Below, piece after piece: positions 35,057-43,953 of a DNA stretch of 64,000 bases. The DNA is from Hyphomicrobiales bacterium (GTDB taxonomy: Bacteria > Pseudomonadota > Alphaproteobacteria > Rhizobiales > Rhizobiaceae): positions 136,664 to 200,663 of the forward strand of contig UBMI01000019.1 in assembly GCA_900466475.1 (NCBI GenBank). Reading direction: 5' to 3'. The notes below the pieces were generated by a model, which saw only the letters and a program-made list of their open reading frames with translations, was not told the origin of the DNA and did not search any database. The translations under genes were made by a program, and so were the position numbers. Position 1 is the stretch's first letter. Every line of letters starts with the position of its first letter.

Positions 35057-35266
35057 TCAGACTGAAGCAGCTTCCCCGCCTTGGTTGATGATTTCGGGAT
35101 GCGTGGAGCCCATGCCGAAGAGCAGGCGATTGCGCAGTTTGCGCGTGCTGTTTTTCTTGATCAGTTTGATAGACGAAAAAGCGATGCCGGCGATGGGAAC
35201 GATCTGGTCGTCATCGTCGCGTCCGGGAGCCGCAGACGGCCCATCAGATCGTTGTTCCCCTCGCAT
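35057..35266 (-). CDS. Possible small protein upstream of the MBL gene
   Basis: A 69-residue ORF starting at ATG 35266 with CCGGGG about 6 bases upstream. Its C-terminal half (IKLIKKNSTRKLRNRLLFGMG) is basic and amphipathic. It is 39 bases upstream of the MBL-fold gene and could be co-transcribed. I recognise no family, and it lies in a 540-base stretch without a certain gene, so this may be a chance ORF. Confidence 0.3.
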   Translation of the reverse strand: MRGEQRSDGPSAAPGRDDDDQIVPIAGIAFSSIKLIKKNSTRKLRNRLLFGMGSTHPEIINQGGEAASV

Positions 35267-35497
35267 GACAGACCCCGGACGGAAGCTTTCAATGCAGTCG
35301 CGGGAATGTACAATATCAGAAAATTGCACGCAATCATCCGGCCGCCCTTCACGGATACCGTTCTTCGGGTTGGCGAAACCCATGGCCGCTTGCGGTGATC
35401 CAGGCCGATATCGATCACTCTCGAATTTCGGTCGAGCCAGGTTTTTATACGCCGGTCGCCACAAATCGCAGATGGAGATGACTCTTTTTGGCTCGTT
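35267..35497. other. Intergenic sequence, no gene seen
   Basis: Apart from the doubtful 69-residue ORF to its left, the gap between the MBL gene and the SDR gene holds no coding sequence I can support. Its right end carries the candidate ECF promoter. Confidence 0.4.
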
Positions 35498-35523
35498 GGA
35501 ACGTCGTTGTTGCGACCGTCGTC
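35498..35523 (+). promoter_or_regulatory. Candidate ECF-sigma promoter
   Basis: GGAAC (35498-35502) and CGTC (35520-35523) are 17 bases apart, 34 bases before the SDR start. This is the usual spacing and sequence style of ECF-recognised promoters and would allow autoregulation by the sigma factor at 36298. Confidence 0.45.
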
Positions 35524-35557
35524 GAACGGTCGGACCCGACCCGAATGAGGATGAGAG

Positions 35558-36301
35558 ATGGATCTGGACGGAAAGCGAATTGTTGTTGTCGGCGGCAGCC
35601 GTGGTTTGGGGAGGGGGCTTGCCGAGGCATTCGTGGCGCGCGCGGCCGACGTCACCGTGGTTGCCCGGAACGTGACGGCCATGCAGGAGGCGGGCGAACA
35701 ACCGGCCTTCACGGCCCTGTCGGCTGATGCAACCGATGTCGATGCGGCATGGCGCATCATGGAAGAAAGGCGACCCGATCTCGTCATCATGAATGCCGGT
35801 GCGGAACCGCCCATGGAGCGGATCGACCGGATCGGCTGGGAGGCATTCACCGCCAACTGGAACGTGGACGTCAAGGCCGCGCTGCACTGGGTACAGGCTG
35901 CCCTGACCCTGCCGATGGCGCCGGGCGGGCTTGTCGTGCTGGTTTCCAGCGGAGCCGCCGTGCAGGGCTCGCCGCTGTCTGGTGGTTATGCGGGCGCCAA
36001 GCGCGCGCAGTGGTTCATTGCGAAATATGCCGAGGGCCTGTCTGCGCAGCTTGGCCTGGGCTTGCGCTTCCGGGTGATCGTTCCCCGGCAGATGTTTGCC
36101 GGAACCGGTGTCGGCGATACCGGCATCGGAGCCTATGCCGCGGCGGCGGGTCGGACATTTGCCGAGCAGGCGGCCACCTGGCCGGACATGACGCCGCGGG
36201 CTTTTGGCGATATGGTCGCCGACCTGATCGGCAGGACTGATCTCGCCGAGGCGATGGTCTACGCGGTGCGCGGAGATACGGGAGTGACGGTCATCGAATG
36301 A
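35558..36301 (+). CDS. SDR family oxidoreductase
   Basis: A 247-residue short-chain dehydrogenase/reductase. The cofactor motif is G-G-S-R-G-L-G-R-G at the N-terminus, N-A-G follows strand 4, and the active-site region reads SSGAAVQGSPLSGGYAGAK, giving the Y-x3-K pair with upstream Ser. The ATG at 35558 follows GAGGATGAGAG. Its last four bases (ATGA) overlap the ECF sigma gene, so the two are co-translated. The substrate is unknown; the tie to a sigma factor suggests a stress-related carbonyl reduction. Confidence 0.9.
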   Translation: MDLDGKRIVVVGGSRGLGRGLAEAFVARAADVTVVARNVTAMQEAGEQPAFTALSADATDVDAAWRIMEERRPDLVIMNAGAEPPMERIDRIGWEAFTANWNVDVKAALHWVQAALTLPMAPGGLVVLVSSGAAVQGSPLSGGYAGAKRAQWFIAKYAEGLSAQLGLGLRFRVIVPRQMFAGTGVGDTGIGAYAAAAGRTFAEQAATWPDMTPRAFGDMVADLIGRTDLAEAMVYAVRGDTGVTVIE

Positions 36302-37200
36302 CGGAAGACGCTGCCCTCAAGGATGAAGAGAGGAAAACTCTGCTGGCAGCACTCGCGAGCGAAGCGGATGTGCTTCGCCCCGAGCTGCATCGCTATGCGG
36401 CGCGTCTGGTAGGGTCTGTCATCGACGGCGAGGATGTGATCCAGGAGGCGTTTGCCAGGGCATTTGCGACGGCGGGCTCGATCCCGCCGGACACGCCGCT
36501 GCGCCCCTGGCTGTTTCGCGTCGTCCATAACAAGGCCATCGATACCCTGCGCCAGCGCAGTACGCGCCGGGCGGAGCCCCTCGAGACGGCATTCGATCTC
36601 GCCGATGTCAGCGCCGTCGGCCCGGAGGATGCGCTGATCCGTCAGGACACCGTGCTGATAGCGCTTGGCCATTTTGCGGAATTGCCGGTGCCGCAACGCA
36701 GCGCGGTCATCCTCAAGGACGTGCTCGGAGAGTCGCTTGCGGATATCGCGGCGCTGCTCGAATTGAGTGTCGATGCCGTCAAGGCGCATCTGTCGCGCGG
36801 CCGGGCGAGCTTGCGCGCCGTCTCCGACATGCGGCGCGAGGTTGCGCCACCGTCCAGTCCGGAAGCCCTGAACTTTGCGGTGCTGTTCAACGCCCGGGAT
36901 TGGGACGCCTTGCGCCGCCTGCTGGCCGACGATGTCCGGCTGCGTCAGGCGCGTCGGCCGGAAATCTCCGGTGCCGCCGATGTCGGCCGATTCTTCACCT
37001 ATTATGCCGAATATCCGCCAGTCAGGATCGAGCCGGCCTGGCTGGAAGGCCGGGAAATATTGCTGGTATCGGCCGAAGCGTCCGATGGTCCTTCCTATTT
37101 CATGCTGCTCGAATGGCAGGGGCAGAAGATAAGCCTGATCCGCGACCATCGCTATGCGACCTATGTCATCGAGGGTGCCGATGTCATGCCGACAGCATAG
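36298..37200 (+). CDS. ECF RNA polymerase sigma factor with SnoaL-like C-terminal domain
   Basis: A 300-residue sigma-70-family factor. Region 2 (DGEDVIQEAFARAFA, then RPWLFRVVHNKAIDTLR) and region 4 (LPVPQRSAVILKDVLGESL, then IAALLELSVDAVKAHLSRGR) are clear. The extra 110 C-terminal residues (LNFAVLFNARDWDALRRLLA, then RFFTYYAEYPPVRIEPAW) resemble a SnoaL/NTF2-like domain, as in ECF41- or SigJ-type factors where the extension controls activity instead of a separate anti-sigma. No anti-sigma gene is adjacent. It overlaps the SDR gene by ATGA. Confidence 0.88.
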   Translation: MTEDAALKDEERKTLLAALASEADVLRPELHRYAARLVGSVIDGEDVIQEAFARAFATAGSIPPDTPLRPWLFRVVHNKAIDTLRQRSTRRAEPLETAFDLADVSAVGPEDALIRQDTVLIALGHFAELPVPQRSAVILKDVLGESLADIAALLELSVDAVKAHLSRGRASLRAVSDMRREVAPPSSPEALNFAVLFNARDWDALRRLLADDVRLRQARRPEISGAADVGRFFTYYAEYPPVRIEPAWLEGREILLVSAEASDGPSYFMLLEWQGQKISLIRDHRYATYVIEGADVMPTA

Positions 37201-37252
37201 TGATGACCCGGGGCGATCGAGCGCTTTGCGGCGGTCGATGCCATGCCCCTGT

Positions 37253-38104
37253 TTATGGTGATGTGACGAGCGTTTCCGGCTTCAGATCATATGACCGCTG
37301 AACCAGACCGGCCCGCGTGCCGAGACCATCAGCTGTCATCCGGGTCCATACCTGCTGCGATTGCTCGCGAACGCCGTCTGCAAGTTCCGGCGCAACGATG
37401 TTGCGGAAGAGCTGCGATTTGCCCGCGATCACGTCAGCAATGGCTTTGAACACCGTCGACGGCTCGAACTGTTCAAAGGGGAAGGCCAGCTTGTCGTAGT
37501 CGAACACGCGCTCTTCCGGGTCGTCGTTCCAGCTCTTCGGGGCCAGGAATCCGGCATCGTTGAAACCGGTGAGATAGGGGCCGGGGTTGATGACCGCCAC
37601 CTCCACGCCGAATTCCTGGAGCTCCGTGGCCATTGTCTCTGCTATGGCCTCGAGAGCGTGCTTCGAGGCACCATAGGCGCCGACGAACGGGCCTGAAAGG
37701 ATGCCGACGACGGACGACATGAAGATGATCCTGCCGCTGCGTCGCGCGACCATCTTGCGCGCTATTCCCTGGGTGAGCTGCACCGGGCCGAAGACATTGA
37801 CCTCGAACTGTCGCTGCATGTTTTCAGGGGGGATGTCGATGATGGCGCCGCCCTCGATAATGCCGGCGCCGTTGACAAGTACGTCGATGTCCCACGATGC
37901 GGCGCGCCTGCGATCGCCTTCATTGTTGACGTCGAGTTTCTCGATGCGCAGGGCGAGGCCGTGGTTCCTTGCCTGGATCTCCAGCGCGCGGAGCTGCGGA
38001 TAGTTCTCGACGCAGGCGATCACGTCGTGACCGCGCCGCGCGAGCTCGATGGCCGCACCGTTGTTAAGGCCGCTGCCGGCACCTGTGATCATGATGGTGG
38101 TCAT
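37253..38104 (-). CDS. SDR family oxidoreductase
   Basis: A 283-residue short-chain dehydrogenase. The cofactor loop reads T-G-A-G-S-G-L-N-N-G, with Asn-Asn where most members have Gly-x-Gly, then N-G-A-G and the active-site S-S-V-V-G segment leading to Y-G-A-S-K. The C-terminal extension to 283 residues is longer than a minimal SDR. It lies 20 bases after the GlcG-like gene on the same strand and is the last gene of a probable DsbA-GlcG-SDR operon. Confidence 0.88.
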   Translation of the reverse strand: MTTIMITGAGSGLNNGAAIELARRGHDVIACVENYPQLRALEIQARNHGLALRIEKLDVNNEGDRRRAASWDIDVLVNGAGIIEGGAIIDIPPENMQRQFEVNVFGPVQLTQGIARKMVARRSGRIIFMSSVVGILSGPFVGAYGASKHALEAIAETMATELQEFGVEVAVINPGPYLTGFNDAGFLAPKSWNDDPEERVFDYDKLAFPFEQFEPSTVFKAIADVIAGKSQLFRNIVAPELADGVREQSQQVWTRMTADGLGTRAGLVQRSYDLKPETLVTSP

Positions 38105-38124
38105 GGCTGGTCTCCCGCAATGGA

Positions 38125-38544
38125 TCAGTTGCCCGAAAGGACTTTGGCGGCCATTTGGGCCACGTCCTCGTCCTGCTCGCCGTTGCCGCCGCTGGCGCCA
38201 ACCGCGCCCACGATCTCTCCATCGATGCTAACAGGCACGCCGCCGGGAAAGATGATGGCGCGGCCGTCGAGGCCATTGGCAATGCCGTAAAAGTCTCCGT
38301 GGGGCTGGGCAATCGTGGCGATGAAGCTCGTCGCGAGGCGGGTGGAGATGGCGGTGTAGGCCTTGTTATAGGCCAGCGCGACGCTCGAAAGCGAGGCGCC
38401 GTCCATGCGCGCCTGCGCGATGACGGTTCCACCGACATCGACAACGCAAATCGTGCTGGGCGAGCGGATCTCGGACGCGCGGGCGATGCCGGCCCTGATG
38501 ATTTGGTCCGCCTCGGCGAGACCGAGGCTCTTGAGCGTGATCAT
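38125..38544 (-). CDS. GlcG/HbpS family heme-binding-type protein
   Basis: A 139-residue protein of the GlcG/HbpS (DUF336) family. The N-terminal ICVVDVGGTVIAQARMDGA and the C-terminal FPGGVPVSIDGEIVGAVGASGG with EQDEDVAQMA are hallmarks. Members bind heme or small molecules and often accompany oxidoreductases. The ATG at 38544 follows AGGAGAAG on the minus strand. It is the middle gene between a DsbA-like protein and an SDR; no signal peptide is seen. Confidence 0.9.
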   Translation of the reverse strand: MITLKSLGLAEADQIIRAGIARASEIRSPSTICVVDVGGTVIAQARMDGASLSSVALAYNKAYTAISTRLATSFIATIAQPHGDFYGIANGLDGRAIIFPGGVPVSIDGEIVGAVGASGGNGEQDEDVAQMAAKVLSGN

Positions 38545-38590
38545 GGTCTTCTCCTGTCGATATCGATTGGAATGGATGGTGAGTTGATGC

Positions 38591-39253
38591 CTATCCCGGC
38601 TGCTGGGCTGCTACGCGTCGCAACGCTTCTTCGTAGTCGCGCGGCCTGCTCGCTCCCGAAATGCGGTATTTCTGTTGAAGGATGAGTGTCGGCACGGAGC
38701 GGATGCCGCGGCTATGCCAATCCGCTTCAGCGCATCGGACCTTGTTGGCGTACGCGCCGGATGTGAGGATCTCGCGGGCCGCCGAAGGATCGAGCCCCAC
38801 CACCTGCGCCGCATTGGCAAGGACATCGAGATTGGACACATCTGCACCATAGGTGAAGTGCGCTGCAAAAAGTACGAGCTCGAGGCCGATCTGGCGCTTC
38901 TCAAGTTCGGCCCAATGAACCAGCCGGTGTGCGTCGAACGTGTTGTAGAGACGCCGACTGTCGATCGAGGCCATATCGAAGCCGACCTCGGCCGCTCTCG
39001 CACGGATGGTTTGACGATTGCGCGCGGCCTCCGCTGCCGACAGGGCATATTTCCGCCCGACGTAGGCCGTGCTGTCTTCGCCGCCTTCCGGCATGGCGGG
39101 GTCGAGCTCGAAGGGCTGAAATGAGATCTTCACCTCTATCGAATCCTGCACGCGTTTCAGCGCTGCAAGGAGACTGTGCAGGCCGATCGCGCACCAGGGG
39201 CAGACAATATCGGAGATAAACTCCACCTCGACCGATCGCTTCAATGAGATCAT
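38591..39253 (-). CDS. DsbA family oxidoreductase, FrnE-like
   Basis: A 220-residue thioredoxin-fold protein of the DsbA/FrnE type, with active site C18-P-W-C21 in SDIVCPWC near the N-terminus and the helical insertion typical of FrnE (RLYNTFDAHRLVHWA). The C-terminal GIRSVPTLIL holds the cis-Pro. No signal peptide, so cytoplasmic. I chose the ATG at 39253 (GGAGG just upstream); the ORF to 39391 encodes an Arg/Pro-rich extension. It starts a probable three-gene operon with the GlcG and SDR genes. FrnE-like proteins are linked to polyketide or aromatic metabolism and redox stress. Confidence 0.88.
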   Translation of the reverse strand: MISLKRSVEVEFISDIVCPWCAIGLHSLLAALKRVQDSIEVKISFQPFELDPAMPEGGEDSTAYVGRKYALSAAEAARNRQTIRARAAEVGFDMASIDSRRLYNTFDAHRLVHWAELEKRQIGLELVLFAAHFTYGADVSNLDVLANAAQVVGLDPSAAREILTSGAYANKVRCAEADWHSRGIRSVPTLILQQKYRISGASRPRDYEEALRRVAAQQPG

Positions 39254-39593
39254 GGACCCTCCAGGCATGACGCCTTTCCCTGGCCGTCGGCCACGCGGAT
39301 GTCCCGTGACAGCAACTCTTTGGCCACTGACAGACAAGATCGGGGAGCGGGGGCGAATATTCCCAAGCCATCGAAGAAAGATCGCAACCAACTGAAAACA
39401 AGAGGGGATTTTTACAATCCTGCTGGACTGTCCATCGAAGCGAATGGCCGCAAGCTCTACTCGGCGTAAAGCTGGCTGCGGGATAGTGGCACGTAAAATC
39501 GAGGCAAGGGTCGCGATTTCTCTGGGGCTGCGCGGGCGATTGCCGACGACTGGGTGTAAGCTGACGCACCATTGAGCACAGGAGGTAGCGTCA

Positions 39594-39932
39594 ATGCCGC
39601 GTTTTCTTGCCGTTTACACCATGAAGCCCGAAGACTTTGCGTCCTTCCGAAAGCTGACCAAAGCCGAGCAGGATGCAATCGATACCGTTGGCGTTGCACA
39701 GTGGGCGGCGTGGGAGGAAAAAAATGCTGCGTCCATCCTCGATCGAGGTGGCATGGTCGGCAAGACGACGCGCATAACCAGGGACGGCATCGCCAAAGCC
39801 TTCAATCCACTCTGCGGCTATCTCGTGATCGAGGCGGAAACGGCTGATGACGCCGCACGATTGTTCGAGGACCATCCGCACATCACCGTGTTTCCCGGTG
39901 ACGGCGTGGATATCATGCCCTTCGTAACCTGA
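39594..39932 (+). CDS. YciI-like/dimeric alpha-beta barrel protein
   Basis: A 112-residue protein with the ferredoxin-like dimeric barrel pattern: strand MPRFLAVYTM, helix around KLTKAEQDAIDTVGVAQWAAW, then LCGYLVIEAETADDAARLFE and the closing HPHITVFPGDGVDIMPF. It resembles YciI/DGPF-type small proteins, but the family call is tentative. AGGAGG lies 8 bases before the ATG. It is followed by another dimeric-barrel gene (40027), so the two may be co-transcribed. Confidence 0.75.
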   Translation: MPRFLAVYTMKPEDFASFRKLTKAEQDAIDTVGVAQWAAWEEKNAASILDRGGMVGKTTRITRDGIAKAFNPLCGYLVIEAETADDAARLFEDHPHITVFPGDGVDIMPFVT

Positions 39933-40026
39933 GCGCTTGCGGGCGAGCATCACCCATTTGCAGTCATCTCTCGAGCGGGCGAAGGCGGGCGACGTTTGCT
40001 TCCGTCTCGAAAACAGAGGAAATCAC

Positions 40027-40380
40027 ATGCAGATAGCCGCGCTACCGGAACCGCCATACTATATGGTCAGCTTCACCTCGCAGCGAACAAACGTCGACGA
40101 TGGATATGGCGAGATCGGTTACGCAATGACCGAACTTGCGAGCCAGCAACCGGGGTATCTTGGCTTCGAAAGCGCGCGCGGGGCAGATGGCTTTGGAATA
40201 CTGGTCTCTTTCTGGAAGGACGAAGACAGTATCCGCGCATGGAAAGCCCTCGTCGACCATGCCGAAGCACAACGAAGAGGCCGCGAAGAGTGGTACTCGA
40301 AATACGAAATTCGCGTCGCTCTCGTGCAGCGCGCCTACGGATTTGACGGCGAGGGCCGACAGATGGCGAGTGCCACATAA
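40027..40380 (+). CDS. Antibiotic biosynthesis monooxygenase-like (ABM) domain protein
   Basis: A 117-residue single-domain protein with the ABM dimeric-barrel pattern: YYMVSFTSQRTN, then QPGYLGFESARG and DGFGILVSFWKDEDSIRAWK, ending with an Arg-rich helix that contacts ligand in the family. AGAGGA is 6 bases before the ATG at 40027. ABM proteins are heme-degrading or quinone-forming oxygenases, or simple scavengers of reactive compounds. It follows the YciI-like gene by 94 bases on the same strand. Confidence 0.82.
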   Translation: MQIAALPEPPYYMVSFTSQRTNVDDGYGEIGYAMTELASQQPGYLGFESARGADGFGILVSFWKDEDSIRAWKALVDHAEAQRRGREEWYSKYEIRVALVQRAYGFDGEGRQMASAT

Positions 40381-40510
40381 AGGAAGCGGTCCGGCTTTTC
40401 CTGGACCTCTTGATCCGGTCGCGGCCGTCTCTTCACCTACCTGTTTCCAGCAGACACCAAGCTTGACCGCGCTCGTGAAACCTTTCGATTGGTAATCCGT
40501 TTTCGCTCAC

Positions 40511-42517
40511 ATGGCCGAAACAAAACTGAAATCGAAATCGGTCGACGGCGCCGAAGCTGATGGCGTCGAGGAGACGCACCAGGGGAAGGCATCAACCGTC
40601 GATGTCGCGCCGCCGCCAGATGTTATCGAACCCGATCCGGGGCTCAGCCCGGAGGAGGCCGAGGAGGCGCGCAAGAAATATCTGCTGAAGCGGTTCTGGA
40701 TCAGCGCGCGCGGCTATTGGAGCCGCAAGGGCGATGGTTTCGCCTGGCCATGTTCCATCGGGCTGCTGATCATGATCGGCGCCAATGTCGGCTTCCAGTA
40801 TGGGATCAACAGGTGGAACCGCGGCATATTCGATGCCATCGAGCGGCACGATGCGGGTACCGTCTATTATCTGAGCGCGATCTTCCTGCCGCTGGTGGCC
40901 GGCAGTGTCATTCTCGTGACGTCACAGGTCTATGTGCGCATGATGATCCAGCGGCACTGGCGAAGGTGGCTTGCAACCTCGCTGATCGCACGCTGGCTGG
41001 CGAACGGGCGCTACTATCAGCTGAACCTGATCGGCGGCGATCACAAGAATCCGGAGGCGCGCATTTCCGAGGATCTGCGGATCGCCACGGAATCGCCCGT
41101 CGATTTCGTCGCCGGCGTTATCTCGGCCTTTCTCTCGGCCTCGACCTTCATCGTGGTTCTCTGGACGATCGGCGGTGCGCTGACGCTGCCGGTCGGCGGG
41201 ATGTCGATCACCATTCCCGGCTTTCTCGTCGTCACGGCTGTGCTCTATGCCGGCATCACCTCGACGACGATTGCCGTCATCGGCCGGCGTTTCGTTCGGG
41301 TTTCCGAGGTCAAGAACCAGGTGGAAGCCGAGTTTCGCTATACGCTGACGCATGTGCGCGAAAACGGCGAAAGCATCGCGCTTCTCGGCGGCGAGGAGGA
41401 GGAGCGCAACGACCTCAACAAGACCTTCGACAATGTTCTCCATCAGTGGGCGCAGCTTGCGCACCAGTATATGCGCACAACCTTCGTGTCGCATGGATCG
41501 ATGCTGATCGCGCCTGTCGTGCCTGTGCTGCTCTGCGCGCCGAAATTCCTTGAAGGCAGCATGTCGCTCGGCGAGGTGATGCAGGCGGCATCGGCCTTCG
41601 CGATCGTCCAGACCGCCTTCGGATGGCTTGTCGACAACTATCCGCGGCTTGCCGACTGGAACGCCTGCGCACGGCGCGTCGCCTCGCTGATGATGTCTCT
41701 CGATGGCCTGGAACGGGCCGAACAGAGTGATGCGCTCGGGCGCATCCAGCATGGCGAGACCGGGAGCGAGGCGATGCTGAGCCTCAATGATCTGGCTGTG
41801 TCGCTGGACGATGGAACCGCCGTGGTTACGGAAACCCGGGTCGAGATCGAGCCGGGCGAGCGGGTACTGGTTGCCGGCGAATCCGGCTCGGGCAAGAGTA
41901 CGCTCGTGCGCGCCATTTCAGGTCTCTGGCCCTGGGGCCACGGCAGCGTCGATTTCCATGCCGACAGGCGGTTGTTCATGCTGCCGCAACGGCCCTACAT
42001 CCCCTCCGGCACGCTGCGCCGGGCCGTCGCCTATCCCAATGCCGCCGACGCCTGGTCGCTGGACGAAATCAAGAGCGCGCTCGACAAGGTGGGGCTCGGT
42101 TACCTCAACGAGAAGCTCGGGGAAGAGGCGCCGTGGGACCAGATCCTGTCGGGCGGCGAAAAGCAGCGGCTCGCCTTCGCGCGCCTGCTGCTGCACAACC
42201 CCGATATCATCGTTCTCGACGAGGCGACCTCGGCGCTCGACGAGAAGAGCCAGGACAAGATGATGGAGATGGTGATCCGGGAACTTCCAAAAGTCACCAT
42301 CCTCAGCGTGGCGCACCGGGCCGAGCTCGAAGTCTACCACAGCCGCAAGATCACGCTGGAACGGCGCGAAGGCGGCGCCAAACTTGTCAGCGATATCGAT
42401 CTCATCCCGCGCAAGAGGAAGCGGAACATGCTGTCGCGCTTCCTGGACAGTCCGCGCTCCCTGGCGAAAGGCCGAACGCGCTCGGGCAAGACGGCGCTGA
42501 CCGACAGCAGGAAGTAG
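40511..42517 (+). CDS. ABC transporter, fused permease/ATPase, SbmA/BacA-like
   Basis: A 668-residue half-transporter. After a charged N-terminus (about 70 residues), the SbmA/BacA-type membrane domain runs to about residue 400 (FRYTLTHVRENGESIALLGGE is a family hallmark). The nucleotide-binding domain follows with GESGSGKST, LSGGEKQRLAFARLLL and IIVLDEATSALDE. This layout matches YddA/ABCD-type exporters of the peptide/very-long-chain fatty-acid group. A homodimer in the inner membrane is expected. The ATG at 40511 has only a weak ribosome site. Role not defined; BacA-like proteins in rhizobia affect envelope lipids and peptide tolerance. Confidence 0.9.
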   Translation: MAETKLKSKSVDGAEADGVEETHQGKASTVDVAPPPDVIEPDPGLSPEEAEEARKKYLLKRFWISARGYWSRKGDGFAWPCSIGLLIMIGANVGFQYGINRWNRGIFDAIERHDAGTVYYLSAIFLPLVAGSVILVTSQVYVRMMIQRHWRRWLATSLIARWLANGRYYQLNLIGGDHKNPEARISEDLRIATESPVDFVAGVISAFLSASTFIVVLWTIGGALTLPVGGMSITIPGFLVVTAVLYAGITSTTIAVIGRRFVRVSEVKNQVEAEFRYTLTHVRENGESIALLGGEEEERNDLNKTFDNVLHQWAQLAHQYMRTTFVSHGSMLIAPVVPVLLCAPKFLEGSMSLGEVMQAASAFAIVQTAFGWLVDNYPRLADWNACARRVASLMMSLDGLERAEQSDALGRIQHGETGSEAMLSLNDLAVSLDDGTAVVTETRVEIEPGERVLVAGESGSGKSTLVRAISGLWPWGHGSVDFHADRRLFMLPQRPYIPSGTLRRAVAYPNAADAWSLDEIKSALDKVGLGYLNEKLGEEAPWDQILSGGEKQRLAFARLLLHNPDIIVLDEATSALDEKSQDKMMEMVIRELPKVTILSVAHRAELEVYHSRKITLERREGGAKLVSDIDLIPRKRKRNMLSRFLDSPRSLAKGRTRSGKTALTDSRK

Positions 42518-42622
42518 AAGCCCGTCCGCGGCCCTCCGTCAGCCTTGCGCCAGTTTCACAACCTACTGGTACGGGCGCGCTCAACGCGCGGTTTTAATCA
42601 GGGAATATTGAAGGTCGATTTC

Positions 42623-42985
42623 ATGACAGCTCCAGTTACCGGAAACCCATTGTCGCAAATGTTCAACAATGCTTTCACGAAGCTTGATCGGGACGGTGAC
42701 AACAAGCTGAATGCAGATGAGTTCGCGGATTTCAATCAGGTCCTGATGCCCGGACTGAAGCTCGATGACAACGGCAAGCCGACGGTCGACATGCAGGCCC
42801 GCATGGATCACAATGGCGACGGATTTGTCGATCGCGACGAGATGAACACCACGGGCGTGCTGATGCCTGCGGACATGTGCGATCCGAGTCTCGGCTCCAT
42901 TATCAACTACCTTCACCTGAAGGGTGACGACGCAGCGCTCCGGGCAATGACGATGCTGGAGAGCGACACGCAGGACGATTCCTGA
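42623..42985 (+). CDS. EF-hand domain protein
   Basis: A 120-residue protein with two EF-hand loops: D-R-D-G-D-N-K-L-N-A-D-E and D-H-N-G-D-G-F-V-D-R-D-E, each with the Asp/Asn/Glu ligand spacing for calcium. There is no signal peptide. I chose the ATG at 42623, preceded by AAGG, over the longer ORF from 42545. It lies about 100 bases after the ABC exporter on the same strand. A calcium-buffering or signalling role is likely but unproven. Confidence 0.85.
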   Translation: MTAPVTGNPLSQMFNNAFTKLDRDGDNKLNADEFADFNQVLMPGLKLDDNGKPTVDMQARMDHNGDGFVDRDEMNTTGVLMPADMCDPSLGSIINYLHLKGDDAALRAMTMLESDTQDDS

Positions 42986-43029
42986 CTGCGATCGCCATCT
43001 GAAGAGTTTGCCACCGAAGAGGGCCGGCG

Positions 43030-43656
43030 CTAGCGCGGACGGGCGACGGCTGACAGGAAATCCTGCGTGTTCGACAGGATGGTGTCGCCCATGAAGCGAA
43101 GGGATTCTACGGATCGTCTGGCGGCGTCCGCGTCCCCAGATCCGCATGCGTCTTCGATCAGGATCGGGACGATACCAAGGTCGGCGGCATGGCGGCAGGT
43201 CGGCTCTATGCCGATCTCCATTGCAATTCCGCAGATCGCCAGTGCCGAAAGGCCGGCATCGCGCATGGCGATTGCGAGCGGCGTTCCCTCGAAAGCCGAC
43301 ATGCCCAGCTTGTCGAACACGAAATCCTGCTCCTGCGGATAGAGTTCCGGAATGATCCGAACCGCCTCGCTGTCCCTCAGAAACCAGGGTTTCACGGCCT
43401 CGGGATCATCGGTGCGCTGCCATGCCATTGCCATGCGCGTCGCAAACAGCCCCATCCACGGCCTCGGCAGGGAAAGGTGGCGGCAGAAGGCAATTCTCAT
43501 CCCGGCACGTCTTGCGCCAGCGACGATCTCGGCGATGCGGCGGCCCGTTTCTTCCGCTCCCGGCACCTGCCGGGCAATGCCGATCTGCATATCGTAGACC
43601 AGCAACGCGGTTCGATCGGGAGAAAGCCAGTCTGCAAGTGTCGTGGGTATCGTCAT
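43030..43656 (-). CDS. Isochorismatase-fold protein lacking the usual catalytic Cys
   Basis: A 208-residue protein of the isochorismatase/cysteine-hydrolase fold. The Asp (V-Y-D22-M-Q) and Lys (D-K116-L-G-M-S-A-F) of the usual triad are present, but the segment that should read G-x5-C-V reads G-I-A-M-E-I-G149-I-E-P-T-C, so the nucleophile is Gly. A Cys lies five residues later. Either that residue substitutes or the protein is not a cysteine hydrolase (isochorismatases proper also lack Cys dependence). The ATG at 43656 has AGGGA upstream. It converges with the EF-hand gene. Confidence 0.85.
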   Translation of the reverse strand: MTIPTTLADWLSPDRTALLVYDMQIGIARQVPGAEETGRRIAEIVAGARRAGMRIAFCRHLSLPRPWMGLFATRMAMAWQRTDDPEAVKPWFLRDSEAVRIIPELYPQEQDFVFDKLGMSAFEGTPLAIAMRDAGLSALAICGIAMEIGIEPTCRHAADLGIVPILIEDACGSGDADAARRSVESLRFMGDTILSNTQDFLSAVARPR

Positions 43657-43674
43657 CGGCGCATTCCCTGACAA

Positions 43675-43953
43675 TGGTGACCGCCCTTAGTTAGGGCGTG
43701 GCTGGCCATTTGAACAGCGATGCGGCGCACGCGCAGTGCAATTGCGCAATGCTCCCGGCCATCTGGAGAAGTGAAGGACAGGGCAACTTCCGGCCCGCCT
43801 GCCTTTGATCGGTACAGGAGCGCAGGGCCTGCTTCTGCCCACCCCATATTGAATTCCAGCAATGTATTGAGTACAAATTATTATTAACTGCTAATAATAA
43901 AGAATTCACCGATTTACTCTATAAAAAGGGATAAGCGAAAGAGGGAGGGGCCT
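43675..43953. other. Intergenic with a very AT-rich stretch
   Basis: The line 43861-43920 has 14 G+C of 60 by hand count (23%), far below the genome. It contains promoter-like TTGAGT at 43867 followed by TAATAA about 19 bases on. It leads into the small ORF at 43954. Confidence 0.45.

Noticed and set aside
35057-35887. 276-residue minus-strand ORF
   Set aside because: It runs antisense into the SDR gene; only its last 69 residues could be a small gene, listed with low confidence.
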